From Diplocarpon mali (taxonomy: Eukaryota > Ascomycota > Leotiomycetes > Helotiales > Drepanopezizaceae), in contig JAENRP010000132.1 in NCBI GenBank assembly GCA_024741835.1, positions 1 to 64,000 on the forward strand: a stretch of DNA of 64,000 bases. Direction: 5' to 3'. The translations under genes were made by a program, and so were the position numbers. Under the pieces are notes generated by a model, which worked only from the letters and a program-made list of their open reading frames with translations, had not been told where the DNA came from and ran no database searches. Of this stretch, positions 36,266-47,990 are shown one piece after another. The first letter of the stretch is position 1. Every line of letters begins with the position of its first letter.

Positions 36266-38064
36266 AGAACCTTCATATTTAACAATTTGATAAAGGCGGC
36301 GTAGTTAGAGCTATTTAAGCTCTTAATAAGTCCATCGGCGGCATTATCTTTAGTATTAGTATACTAGAGGTCTAAATGGCCTTTCCGAAGCTTTTGCCGA
36401 ATATAATAGAACTTGATATTAATATGCTTTATTCTCTAATAATATTCGGGGTTTTCGATAAGATAAAGGGCTCCTTAGTTATTATAGATTATCTCGACTT
36501 TAGTAGCATTATCGCTATTATAGCCTATTTCTTTAAGTACCTAGCATATTTAAAAGGCTTCTTATACGAATTTGCATATAGCGATATACTCTGCCTTTAT
36601 AAATAAGAGAGCGATAATAGTTTATTGCTTAAAGGAGGCGGTAATTATGCTATTATTAAGGAAGAAGACGGCCTTAGAATAGGAGGCTTTAGTTCTTCTA
36701 TCACCTGCCTAGTTAGAATTGTAGTAGCTATGCAATTTCTAAAGCTCTAGGTCAGTTCTTTTACTTCTAAATATAGTATAATAGAATCGCGTTCCTTATA
36801 AGTATTATAAAACTCGTTTTAAAGCTACTATATATTATAACAAAGGGTTAGTAAGGAATTTATTAAAAATAGAGCAGTAGTATAGTATATCCTAATGCGT
36901 ATAATGCGCAAGGTACTATAGAGAACCATAGATCTCTTAGTATAGCTTTACTTCCGATAGAGTAGCTTGGCCTTCAAATTTGACCATATAAACTTTATAG
37001 CTATTAGCAAAAGGCGTTGGTACGCTTTTGCAATTAGTTATATAAAAACGTTTAAGAACCTTATTAATATAGGCGTTTTAATAAAGTGAGATTATTCTAT
37101 TTTATCGATCTCTAACTATACGTACTCTTAAGAAGTAGTTAGCCGGTTTGCTACCTATGATTTCAAAGAGGTTGCGAAGATCTCTTTTGAACTTATCATA
37201 TATATCACCCTTCTTTACTACTATAAGGAAGTTGTCAACGTAGGTAATAATAAGAATCTAAAAGGCGCAGTTAATATATACGCAATTGTTAGTATTAAGA
37301 GGTTGAAAATCGAGCTTTTATAGCTCGGACCGTAGCTTTTCTTACTATAGTCGTAGAGATTGCTTTAAGCTATATAAGGCCTTAAGAAGCTTAAGATAGT
37401 AGTCTTAAGGTAATAGAATAACCTTATTTTGAATATATCTAAGAGGTAACTTAATATAGATATTAGAGTCAGCTTTTAAATTAAGGAAAGCTATCTTAAT
37501 ATCGAACTGATCTAGCTTAAAGTTATAAAGAGCTGCAAGCATAATTGCAATCTTTTAAATAGCAGATTTGCAGACGCTAGTAAAGGTTTAGTTATAATCT
37601 CGACCTTATTATTACATATAGCCTTATATAATAAATCTAACCTTCTATTAGGAGATTTCCCTATTTTAATCTCTTTTTATTTTAAAGATAAGCCTCGATC
37701 TAAGTACTCTATTATCTTTAGAGAGTTTTAAGCGTTTTACTATTACCTATATATCCTTATAAGCGAGGGAATTGTACTTAAAGTTGATCGCAGATCGCCA
37801 TTTATTAGCGTCGGCGCAAGAGAGGGCTTATTCGACTGTTTTTAGGTCATTTAGGTATAGAGAATCGAGTAAGGCTATATAGAAGGCGCTTAAATAGGCT
37901 TCCTTATCATTAGAGTTATCAGCTTTGAATCCAAGAGCATAAGTTAAGCGAGTAGCTCTTATCTTAAAAGGCTAAGGGTAAGCCTTATTCTTTAAACTAG
38001 GATATCTTCCTCTTTTTCTTAGAGTTGGAAGATCAGCTTTATTAGCTTCTTTTGAATTAGAATT

Positions 38065-38138
38065 GACTTGCGGTCCCGGCCTAGGAGTGAAATTATCGTA
38101 AGAGTTAGAATTGACTCGCGGTCCTGGCCTAGGAGTGA
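38065..38138 (-). repeat. Two in-frame palindromic elements between integrase and reverse transcriptase of copia C
   Basis: Copies 38065-38090 and 38113-38138, 48 bp apart as in the copia B array. Both are in the pol frame and read FTPRPGPRVNS and FTPRPGPQVNS within a still-open stretch (37972-38256). Confidence 0.9.
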
Positions 38139-39548
38139 AATCACCCTTTAATTGAGAATAGGAGTTTTCCTTAAGGTATGGCTCTATAATCAGGCCATCT
38201 TTATTGAATCGAATGTAAGAAGATCGAATAATCTTTTCCCTTATTTGCAATAGCATATAGATCTAATAGATACTTCTACTATCAAATCCGATAAGAGTAC
38301 CTACCTCTGCTCTTAAAGTAAGTTTATTACTTTAAGTTCGCTTTTCTTTCTCGATTAGTATATAAATGCGATAGCCTAGTACTTTAAGATACTTGATTAA
38401 GGGAGTATAAGGCTTATTAGGCTTAATATTATCTTAAAAGACCTTATATAGAGTCTTGCTACCTAGGATATTAAAGGTAGTAAGATTAGTGATATATATT
38501 ACTAAAAGAAGGAGGTAAGGCTAAAGAAAGGAGGGGATATTTTAGTCAATTATAGCTATTTGCAACTTTTCTATTAGTATATGAATTGATCGTTCTAATC
38601 TACTATCTTATTCTAGCATATATAAAGTAGATTCCTTCAAAATCATACTAAGGTTTTCTATAAGTATTCGCATCTATATAAAAGAGTACTCCTTGCTTCT
38701 ATTAGTTCTCTACCGCTTGATTATACGATTATACTAAGTTTATAAGAGGCTGATTATCTTCTTATTTGCCTTAAAGGCATTAGATTTATTTATATAAGTC
38801 TATCCCTATCTAGCTATTATAGCTAGGCAAGTGAAGATAGAAGCGTATTTATAGCTATTAAGGCCAGTTGGCTTCAGATGAACCATATCGATATATAGCT
38901 TATTAAGTGCCTTTATAAGTCGAGGGCAAGTTAAACGTTTATTAATATATTAGAAAGGTCTACCTTTCTTGTAAGGAGCGCAAATTCGCGTCTTCCTTGA
39001 TTTTGTTTCCTTAATCTATATATTAGTAATAGCAGATTAGGTCTTTCTAACCGTTTATAAACTAGCGTGGCCTAATCGACGGTACTAGAGCTTAATATTA
39101 AGAGGTCTATTCTTAATAGCAGCTAAGAGAGCATATCCACTTACGTAACTAAAGGAGTTAGTAGAAGGCTATTCCTTATTAATATACATATTATTATCGA
39201 TAGTGCAAATTTCCTTCTTATTAGATAGGAATAGCTTGCTATTTTGATAAAAGCCTTTGATCTTATTAAATTTATACTTAAGTATAGGCAGATAGGTGAT
39301 TAAGGTATATAAAGAGTATTAATTAACTTAAGAATATATACCTTTCTATTGGATTTAAGTGTATTGACTTTGCAAATGCTAACGCTAAGAGGTTGAATAG
39401 ATCTATTAACTATACTTAAAGAGGGTAGATTATCTTAAGCAGTATAAGAGGTGAACTTTGAAAGATTATTAGAAATATGCTTATTAATACCTATATTATA
39501 TAGCTAACGATTCCTTAATTTTAATAAGAAGTAAGAAGTAGAAGAACT

Positions 39549-39640
39549 GACTCCTAGGCCCGGCCTACGAGTGGAAATTAGCCCTAGGGAGGAGTTGCCT
39601 CCTAATAAGGAATTGACTCCTAGGCCTGGCTCGCAAGTGA
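39549..39640 (-). repeat. Two in-frame palindromic elements between zinc knuckle and protease of copia C
   Basis: Copies 39549-39574 and 39615-39640, read STRRPGLGVSS and LTCEPGLGVNS in the gag/protease frame (open 39504-39755). The steps differ from the other pair, so these are separate insertions. Confidence 0.9.
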
Positions 39641-40744
39641 GAATTGGCCCTAAGGTTAGTAATAGTATAGTATGCCTAAAGAGGTTATTATCTGACTCTT
39701 CGTCTTCCTTTTGAATCTTCTTAAAAGGCTTCTTGCCTTTTAGTAATAATAGCAAGGACTTGTCGTCCTTGCCTTTAAAGTGACGGAATATGTACTTCTT
39801 CCCTAAGTCCTTCTCCTAGGCCTCTCTTTTCGATTTATTAATTGTAAAGCAATCTTCTGCCTTATAGTATAGCTTTGATTGCTTGCAATAAGGATAGAAG
39901 GAGTTAAGGGAGGTAGTAGTATTCTTAAAGGTGCTTTTCTTTAAGTCTTTAAAACCTCCTTTGTTTTTTAACTTCTTATAATTAAATAAATGCAGCTTAC
40001 TAGCCGATTTGTTACTATATAAGACGGTTCCGTTTATTTTTAAACTTTATAAGGCTTAAGCTTCATTAGTAATATCTTTAATAAGAGCTTTAAGTATGAT
40101 CTTTGATTTTCGTCCAGCTGCTATAGTTAAGCGAAGGTTAAAGCATTGTTAATCTGCCTAAATGGGCTATCTATTAGAATAGCTAGCAATAAATATAATA
40201 GGGTGCTAGTAAGAGGGAAGGGCAGAGTCGAGAGCTTCTAATTTAGTGATTAAAAGCCTAAAGGCGACGACGTAAGCTTTGAGTAAGTTAAAGTTATTAT
40301 ATTTAATAGTGATATAGGTCTATATAGCGTTATATTCAAGTACTATTCCAGATCCTTTATACTATTTTTAAAGAGCTTTCCATATATTTAAGGCAGATTT
40401 ATCGCCTTTTATATAAGCTAGTAGGCCTGGTTTACAGTTAAGTGTAATAGCAAGCTTTATCTGAGATTCCTTAGCTTCCTATTTAACCTAACTATCCCTT
40501 TCCTTAAGAGTAATAGAACGGTCCTATAAGTCAACCTTAGGTAAAGCATATATTCTAGCTTTTATATAGAGATATATAGTTAAGGCGTTTAACTTTGCAA
40601 GGTTTAAAACCTTATTCCTTTGCTAACTATAGTCCTTTGCGCCTTTAAGCTTTTAAGACTTAGGGAGGCTAAGGGCAGCCGAAGATAACGATATCTTATT
40701 TGTATATATATATATAGAGTTATCGAAAGGAGGAGAAGGAGAAG

Positions 40745-40869
40745 GAGGAGTGTAACAGCTGCACCCCTAACTGGTGCAATTACCTAGGAGTATAGCGTTT
40801 AAGGTTTTACAATCTCGATTCGATATAGGGTTATTTCAAATCGACCCCGAAGGTGTAAAAGGATATTCT
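40745..40869 (+). repeat. Gypsy-type LTR fragment, probable 5' LTR start of the chromodomain element
   Basis: Begins TGTAACAGCTGCACCCC just upstream of copia C gag and stops at the left LTR of the giant gypsy. The sequence right of the giant element (56657 on) continues like the promoter half of such an LTR (TATATATATAAGGG near 56.70 kb). I infer that one LTR was split. No intact second LTR is available to prove it. Confidence 0.5.
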
Positions 40870-41117
40870 TATTATAAAACTGAGGGGAGACAATACAAGA
40901 ATAGGCCTAAGGGAAGACCTAAAAACAAGAGGAGGAAGCACTATAAGCGGGCTCTCTTAGATAAGATGTTAGGAATAAGTCTTAAGTATGGAGTATATTT
41001 AATACTATAGCGATACGCGCTGTTTCTATATATAGAAGATGGCCCTTTTATCCTCCTACTATCCTATATCGATTATATAATATATATTATAAGACCTATC
41101 TATCTTAGGTCTTTATA
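40870..41117 (-). repeat. 3' LTR of giant gypsy
   Basis: 248 bp, minus strand TATAAAGACCTAAGATAG to the GTTTTATAATA end. It closely matches 56409-56656 and 62793-63040. Confidence 0.85.
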
Positions 41118-41279
41118 TATGTCTTAAATAATAAAAGTAGTGGCTCCTACTACTATTAGCAAAGAATATAAAATAATATAGGTTAAGGCAATAGTATATT
41201 AATCACTAGTAAACCTTAAGTGCGAGAAAACTAATATATTAAAAGGCCTAAACTAGGGTTATATTATTATTAAAGGTAA

Positions 41280-41365
41280 NNNNNNNNNNNNNNNNNNNNN
41301 NNNNNNNNNNNNNNNNNNNNNNNNNNNNNNNNNNNNNNNNNNNNNNNNNNNNNNNNNNNNNNNNN
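41280..41365. other. Assembly gap (86 N)
   Basis: Unknown bases inside the giant gypsy 3' region, next to a T-run. The true length is unknown. Confidence 1.
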
Positions 41366-41388
41366 TTTTTTTTATATATGCGCTTTTC

Positions 41389-41414
41389 ACCTACGGGCTG
41401 GGCCTAGGAGTTAG
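41389..41414 (-). repeat. Palindromic element downstream of ORF X2
   Basis: ACCTACGGGCT-G-GGCCTAGGAGT, after the X2 stop codon and next to the assembly gap. Confidence 0.8.
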
Positions 41415-41806
41415 AAAAAGAAACTAGTAAAACAAACAAATAAGCTATAGAATTGTAAAAAAAAACAATTAAAATAGAACCAACCTAAGCGTTAGTTTTC
41501 CTTAGTTCTCTTTAGAGGATAGGAAGAACTATTATTAGATAATACTCTTTTCGCTAAACAACTACTTCTTTTTATAGTATTGCTATTAGTGTCTAATAAG
41601 GTAGGTTTTGGTATAGTAGGAGCTTCTATACTCCTTGCGGATGCTAGTATAGTATAACAGCTTCTACTAATAGGAAGAGAGACTTATATAGTAGCATTAT
41701 CGTTATTATTATTATTATTATCCTTAAAGGAATTGTCGGTAATAGAAGAGGGGGAGGTAGGAGATTCTATAGATACTACTTCCTTAGCCTTGCCCTTTAA
41801 TAGATC

Positions 41807-41832
41807 AAGTTGCAGGCTAGGCCTAGGAGTTA
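41807..41832 (-). repeat. Palindromic element in X2, codon 1033
   Basis: In frame as ITPRPSLQLDL; matches the X1 copy at codon 1040. Confidence 0.85.
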
Positions 41833-42628
41833 TATTAAGTATCTTTGCATAAGGCTTCTTAATACTATACTTCTTAAGGAGTATCGTCTTATCAATTATA
41901 TTATTAGCTTTAATATTATTATTTATATCTTTAGTCTTTATCTAAGACTTATTACTATACAACTATAGCTTTAGTTGTTGAACTAGCTTTTAGGTATTAG
42001 TAAAATCTTTAAAAAGTTCTTATTTATACTTCTTTAGATATGCTATTAGCTAAGATACGTCTTTTGCGAATAAATCCTTTATAGTTATTACTACTAATAG
42101 ATCACTCTATAATCGTCTTCTTATAAGAGCGTCTGATAGTAGACTACCTTTTATTATACTAAGCGTTATATAAAACTTGGCTAAGGCTTCTTTAGTAATA
42201 CTCTATCTTACTATACTTGGTTTCTTTATATAGATAGAATCGATAATAAATTCTTTTAAATCAGCGCTATTCTTAAGTAATTTATTACTAATAACTTCTA
42301 TATAGTTATTGCTAATAGTAAGAAAACCACCCTTTCTAGGTTCTCTATTAGAATCTAGGTTAATAAAGGTACCTTATCTTATAAATACTAAGAATAGAAT
42401 AGTCTTATTAAAGATATACTCCTTTAGAATTGTTCTATCCTTAGTATTTAATTCTTTTTATTAAGCTGCGCTTTATGCTAGATTTAATAAGATCTATTAA
42501 GAGTTCTTAAGGCGATAGGGTATAAGTATAAATGATTTGTAAGACTTTTCTTATATAGTAAATTCTTTAGTCGATTGTTTAACTGCTAGAATTATATAGT
42601 AGTTAATAGTTCTATTATTAAGTAGATT

Positions 42629-42654
42629 AACCTGCGAGTTAGGCCTAGGAGTCA
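42629..42654 (-). repeat. Palindromic element in X2, codon 759
   Basis: In frame as LTPRPNSQVNL; matches the X1 copy at codon 745. Confidence 0.85.
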
Positions 42655-43858
42655 ATCTTACGAATCTTATATTAGTATTAATCTTAGTAGAAATAATTCG
42701 CAAATAGTAATTAATGCTTATAAATTATATAGGCTTAGGATACGCTACTAGCTTGTATAAAGAATTATAATAAGTTAATAGAGCATTAAGATATAGACTA
42801 TAGTGCATCCTTAAGGTCTGCTGTATTAAGCTGTGAGTTATATTATAAAGGAAGGCGGAAGGGGGGCTTAGCTTCTTATCTAAGGTCCGGAAATGGTATC
42901 GGTACATTTCTAGCTCCTCTTATACTAATATTAAAAATGAATTCTTTCTATAATTACTATGATTATACGTATATATAGTACTTAGGAAAGCGTAGCTAAA
43001 TAATTTAAGCATATTTAAAAAACCTTTGCTACAGAGTAATATTAGGTTATCATTAGTTAGTATAGCATTATATTAAGCGGGAGTCCAGGCGATATTATAG
43101 AATAATTTCAAAGCTTTAAGCTTTACCTTAAACTTAGCGAAACCTAATAATATATCTTTCTTAACCTGGCTTGCTATTCTATTGCTAGTAGCTATAATTG
43201 CATAATTCCTTAGGTATAGTAAAAACAACTTTAGGTTAGGTGTAGTATAAAATTTATATATATTAAAGGAAACTTGCTTATTAGTTAAAGATACTATTAT
43301 CAGCTTATAATATTATATATATTATCATTTATATAGAATATAAAATTTTTTAAAACTAAAGTCCTCGAATATCCCTATTACAAATTTGCTTAATTATATC
43401 TTTATCTTTAGTATTACTGCAATCTTAAATCTATTGCTATATTAAAGTATTATCTTAATATTAAAGGGAACTTTATAGCACTCTATAGATATGATTATTA
43501 TACTATTTTCTGGCTTTTCTTTAAGGATATAGTAGTCGCCTTTCGATTTCTTATACTTAATAAAGAAATGCATAATATTATCTATAGAAAATTCGTCTTA
43601 TTATAGCTTTATGATTTATTTAATAGCTCTTATTATCGCTTCCTATATTAGTAAAACTTCTTCTTGACCTTCCTTTTTCAAATGCTTTATTATTAACTTA
43701 TAGAATTTCAAAACAAATTTTTATAGGTCTTTGGAAAAGGTTTATATAATATCGGCTGTATCCTTTTTAGTATTATTAAAAATTTCTATTATATTAATAA
43801 TAGGGTTATTCTCTTTATCTGTCAGATTATCTTTAAAGTTTATATTATTATATATTCT

Positions 43859-43884
43859 AACCTATAGGCTAGGCTTATAAGTCA
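43859..43884 (-). repeat. Palindromic element in X2, codon 349
   Basis: In frame as LTYKPSLxVRI. No counterpart in X1, so gained in X2 or lost in X1. Confidence 0.85.
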
Positions 43885-44044
43885 ACTTCTTTGCTACTAG
43901 TGTTCTAGGTATTTAAGGTATCTCTAAAGATAGTAAATTAAACTCATCTAAGTCTAATAATTAGTAATCGCAATAGTTAGCTATTTGAGTTCTAGGTATT
44001 ATAGGCACCTTTAGCTTAAGGACATCCTCCTTACGTAGTACTTC

Positions 44045-44070
44045 TACCTATAGGCCAGGCCTATAGGTCA
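44045..44070 (-). repeat. Palindromic element in X2, codon 287
   Basis: In frame as LTYRPGLxVEV; nearly perfect palindrome ACCTATAGGCC-A-GGCCTATAGGT; matches the X1 copy at codon 282. Confidence 0.88.
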
Positions 44071-44926
44071 AATTTTGCTTATTAGTTGAATCTTTTAAAG
44101 GTGGTAGCATTTTCTAAGCGGCAGGTATAATAAACTCCTATCTTTCTATCTTATTATCGAAGTAGTTTATAGTATACTTAGCTAGATAGATCATCTTTTC
44201 TTTTATAATAAGTAAACTATATTATAACTATTATAAACTAAGGGTATCTAGAACTATTTAGTCTGGCAACGCAATATTGTTATACTAAAAGGGGCTATCC
44301 TTTATAGTCTAAATAGCAGAGTGGATAATAGTACTTAAGAAACCTATAAATTTTCTACCTTACGCATTATTTCCTTATAGCTTTTTCATACCCTTTTAAA
44401 TAGTGAAATAATTCAATACCTATATAGCCTTTGCTACTAATTAGTATATCTTAAAAATTTTGCTAAGCCTTTGCAAGGCGTTATTAGCAGTAATATTAAT
44501 TATAAAGTATATTTGAAAAAGTGTACTATAGGTGCTACTTATAAACTGTAATAACCTTTTTATATACTTATTTTTCTTATCTTGATTCTTTTAAAATAGA
44601 TCAATTGAATTAACATACCTTTAATATTCCTATAGGAATTTTTCACAATCGATTCCCTTTGTCTTAAGCTTATTCTTAAGAAAATCATTAAAGTCTAAAA
44701 ATCCTTCTTTAACTATAGAGATTCTATAGTTTAATACTTTAATAGATGAGTTTAGGAATACCTATTGTTTTATTTTACCTAACGTTCTATAAGTGCTTAC
44801 TATATCTTCTAATAATCTTAATGACTTGCCCTCTTATAAAAAGCCACCCTTTAATATTAGCTTATTACTAGTAGTATTTATTGACTTGCTGCCTAAGGCA
44901 ACAATTGATATATTCTTCTTAGGTAT

Positions 44927-45561
44927 GGCTTTCTTATTTGAGCTTAGTAGTACTATAATGAATTAGTCGGCAAAGGGGTAGCTTTAAACGAAGAGATGAT
45001 TATTTAAGAAAGATTAATAATATAAGAGGCCTATATTAGAAAAGATTGATAATAGAAAGATAATAGTAGTAGTGCTGGTATTATAGGTCTGGTAGGGTTA
45101 TAGAGAAAGTAAAAAAAAGTAAAATCGTCGTGCGGAAAGAGGCTTATTTATAGAGTTTAGAATCGCGCTAGTATACAAAGGAAAAGTGGGTATAATAAGC
45201 TTAGAAGTAAGAATAAAAGTAGGGTGTGACGTATATAAGGACTTATAATTAGTAAATGATAATTCTTTAAAGGTAAGGATAATATTTTAAAGGTAAGCGT
45301 TAGAAAGTTGCATATAAAGGAAATAATTAAGAAGTGGATTATATAAAGAATGAAGTAGAGTAAAGAATATATATAGAATAGAATAATAAATAAAGAATAA
45401 AGAAGTATAAGTATATAGAAAGTAGATAATCCTAAAAAAATTCAATATCTAATTTGCAATTTCTTTAAATGGTTTTTAAAAGGAGGGTAGATTATGATTC
45501 TCTAAATTGAGTCGACTCAATTATCAGTTCTATTATTACTTTAAAGTCTTCTTCTCTTATA
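44927..45561 (-). other. Spacer between X1 and X2
   Basis: About 630 bp of AT-rich DNA between the X1 stop and the inferred X2 start. No convincing frame. It may hold an internal promoter or splice signals for X2, but none is recognised. Confidence 0.4.
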
Positions 45562-45693
45562 TTAATTCTCATTTTTCGGCGATTTCTCAGCTTTAGGGAC
45601 CTCTTTTAAAGGATCTTCTATTAATACTCCTAGATTTAGTGACTAAGGTTTATCCGAACCTTCTTATAGACTTAAGCTAGCTAAGTCCAACCT

Positions 45694-45719
45694 TACTTGC
45701 AGGCTGGGCTTGCGAGTCA
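45694..45719 (-). repeat. Palindromic element in X1, codon 1040
   Basis: In frame as LTRKPSLQVRL. Confidence 0.85.
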
Positions 45720-46578
45720 GTCTTAGCGTTTCTAAACTTAAGGGTAAAAACAAGGGATTAGTTCCTAAATTAGGGTCTAATACTATACTAGCGTCTTAAT
45801 TCATCTCTTTTCCGAATTTTCTTATAATAATGCCTTTATCAATTAGTGCATTAGGCTCTTAGATAGCATTTACTTTATCACATTATCCTTAAGACTTAAG
45901 TCTATAAAGAAGCGACTTAGTATTTATAACGTTTGTCTAAGCTTTAATAAAGGCGTTAAAGAGCTTCTAATTATATTTTGCAAAGTGGATTTTCAATTCA
46001 TCTTTATTAAAAAGAAATAACTCTTATACTTCGATTATAACTAATAGATCCGTCTAAGAGTGTTAATTAATAATAGCTTTAAAGAGGCTGCTGCAGTTCT
46101 TAAGATAAAAAGCTGCCTTAAAAGGTGCAGTAGTCCTACTTATATTAATCTATTAAGGTACTAGAGGTTGCTTTAAAGCAGAAATTAAAAAGATAAGATC
46201 AGAGATTCGAGTCTTATTTTCTAAGGTATTCTTATTATAAATGGCTATATAATTATTATAAAAGGCTATAAAACTACTAGTCTTATAAGGATTATCCGAA
46301 AGCATTTTAAGAAGGTATTTCTATTTTATTATTACTATAATTGGATTGCTATTATTAGTAATAGGTCGCAAGATCTCCTTTCGCTTTAATTTTGCGATTA
46401 TTTAAGCTAGTTGAGATTTTGAACTAAGTACTTAAGAAGTCTATTGACTTATCTTCTTTACAAATAGAGTGAGTTTTACATTCGATTGAGAGCCGACCTA
46501 CTTATTAAGGCTTTTAAAAGCTGGCCCTTATCCGATTAGTAGGATCTAATAATCTAAGACTTACTTTTTAATAAAATT

Positions 46579-46604
46579 GACTTATAGGCTAAGACCGCGA
46601 GTGA
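46579..46604 (-). repeat. Palindromic element in X1, codon 745
   Basis: In frame as FTRGLSLxVNF. Confidence 0.85.
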
Positions 46605-47964
46605 AAATCGGAATTTCTTTATTAGTAGCACTTGTATCTCTCTTTATTAAAACGACTTAATTATAAAGACTAAGGCTAATCAATTAGGGAGGTTCGGGGT
46701 AGGCTATAAGCTAATAGGTTCCTCTACTTCTTACTATTATAACTAAGAGGTAGAGTCTATAGTGCATTCAAAGGACTTATTGAATAAGACTGAATATTAT
46801 ATTATAGAGAAAATAAAAAGGTATAGAGGTCGCGCTATCTATAGGGTAGAAGTGATAAAGATACATCTTTGCTTCTTATTTTATAATAGAAAGGAATATA
46901 CTTGTAAAAGTACTATTATTAATAGTAAAATTGTCGGTTAGGAAGCGGCATCCGAAGGGTTCAGGCATTATAATTGACCCTTCTTCTTCTATTTCCTCCT
47001 GCTATTTATTATTTAATAATATTAATAAGAAGGAATTATTTTATTTAATCAGCTCTAACGCCTTTAAGGCTTTGGGATCAGCCTTGAATTTTATAGCACT
47101 TAGAGATGCTTCTATTATTAATAGGTTGGATTTACATATCCTTAAAGAGACAAAGAATTGATTATTAAAGTAGATTAGAAAAAGATTAATATCTTTTACT
47201 ATATAAAGAAGTTTAAGGTATTTAATGATTTTATTAATATTAAATCCTTTATAATTAAGACTATAGTAAATTGAAAGAGAGCAAATATAAAGGTTGCAAA
47301 GTCTTCTTCCTTTGATTCCTACACTAGGAAGATACTATCGAAAGCAAGTTTTTATTACAAAGGATATTTAAATATTATATTATTCTTTAAGTTCAAGGTT
47401 GAGAATAACCGATTAAGGCATATTACTATAATTACAAATATTCTAATTAATAGATTCCTCTTTACGTTCTCTTTTTTATAAGATAAAATAATCCCGCTTG
47501 GCATTTAAGAGACTAGGTTCTTAACTTTTATAATTATTAAAGAATTGAATAATATCTATAAGGGCAAACTTATCTAAAATAAGCTATTAAATCTATCTAA
47601 TAGCTCTTCTAATTGTCTTTAGAATAGGAGGAATAGGGTCTTCCCTTATATTATCATTTTTAAATTGGTTGTATATAAATATAAAGAAGTTAAGAACTAG
47701 CTCCTTTAAGTTATTAAAGAAAGAGTCTAAATAAGTGCGCAATCCTTTGGTTTTAAATTGCAAATTAGCTAAGGTAGCTATTAAACGATCTATCCTTTTT
47801 AAAGGTTAAGTTAAAATTGGTCGTTTAGCTAGAGGAAAGTCCTTTAAAGATTCTGAAAATTCTAAAGAGGCTATATTAAGCGTTTGAGCAGTCTGTTTAG
47901 TAGCGGTTTTTAGAATTATTTTAATAAGAGGTAGGTTAAGTCCAGTTTTAAAATTCTCGTTTTT

Positions 47965-47990
47965 AATTCCTAGTCTAGGACCGCGAGTCA
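47965..47990 (-). repeat. Palindromic element in X1, codon 282
   Basis: In frame as LTRGPRLGIKN, within a still-open stretch. Confidence 0.88.

Larger units (their letters stand above)
36290..40710 (-). pseudogene. Copia C gag-pol polyprotein, RIP-degraded
   Basis: Minus-strand gag at about 40.7-39.95 kb (KLNALTIYLYIKARIYAL near 40.58 kb) ends with a zinc-knuckle remnant FYPYCKQSKLYYKAEDC near 39.9 kb. The protease region is about 39.75-39.3 kb. GAG-pre-integrase shows YRRLGHAS near 39.08 kb, integrase is about 39.0-38.45 kb, reverse transcriptase about 37.9-37.0 kb with YVDN in place of YVDD at 37242, and RNase H to about 36.3 kb. Integrase and reverse transcriptase share one frame; gag/protease is in another, so one indel or frameshift lies between about 39.5 and 39.1 kb. 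Damage is milder than in copia A. Its 5' LTR is not in the window. Confidence 0.85.
41492..44926 (-). pseudogene. Giant gypsy extra ORF X2, unknown family, RIP-degraded
   Basis: One minus-strand frame of 1,145 codons from 44926 (ATA, probably a RIP-altered ATG; PKKNISIVALGSK) to TAA at 41492, broken only by TAG/TAA. Blocks include TYRTLGKIK, GRKFIGFLSTIIHSAI, a predicted helical middle, MYRYHFRTLDKKLSPPSAFL (open 42725-42907), YKLVAYPKP, and a Ser/Asn-rich C-terminus. No protein family is recognised; no zinc finger, signal peptide or transmembrane segment is obvious. It is paralogous to X1 along its whole length. Four palindromic elements are in frame at codons 287, 349, 759 and 1033. Confidence 0.7.

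Noticed and set aside
40760..40785. CCTAGGAG-containing run in the LTR fragment, like half a palindromic element
   Set aside because: Only one arm resembles the motif; the left side does not pair.
40774..41010. 78-codon plus-strand open frame
   Set aside because: Crosses from a gypsy LTR fragment into the giant gypsy LTR in antisense; not a gene.
46931..47161. 76-codon plus-strand open frame
   Set aside because: Antisense shadow of the X1 frame, which is continuous through it on the minus strand.
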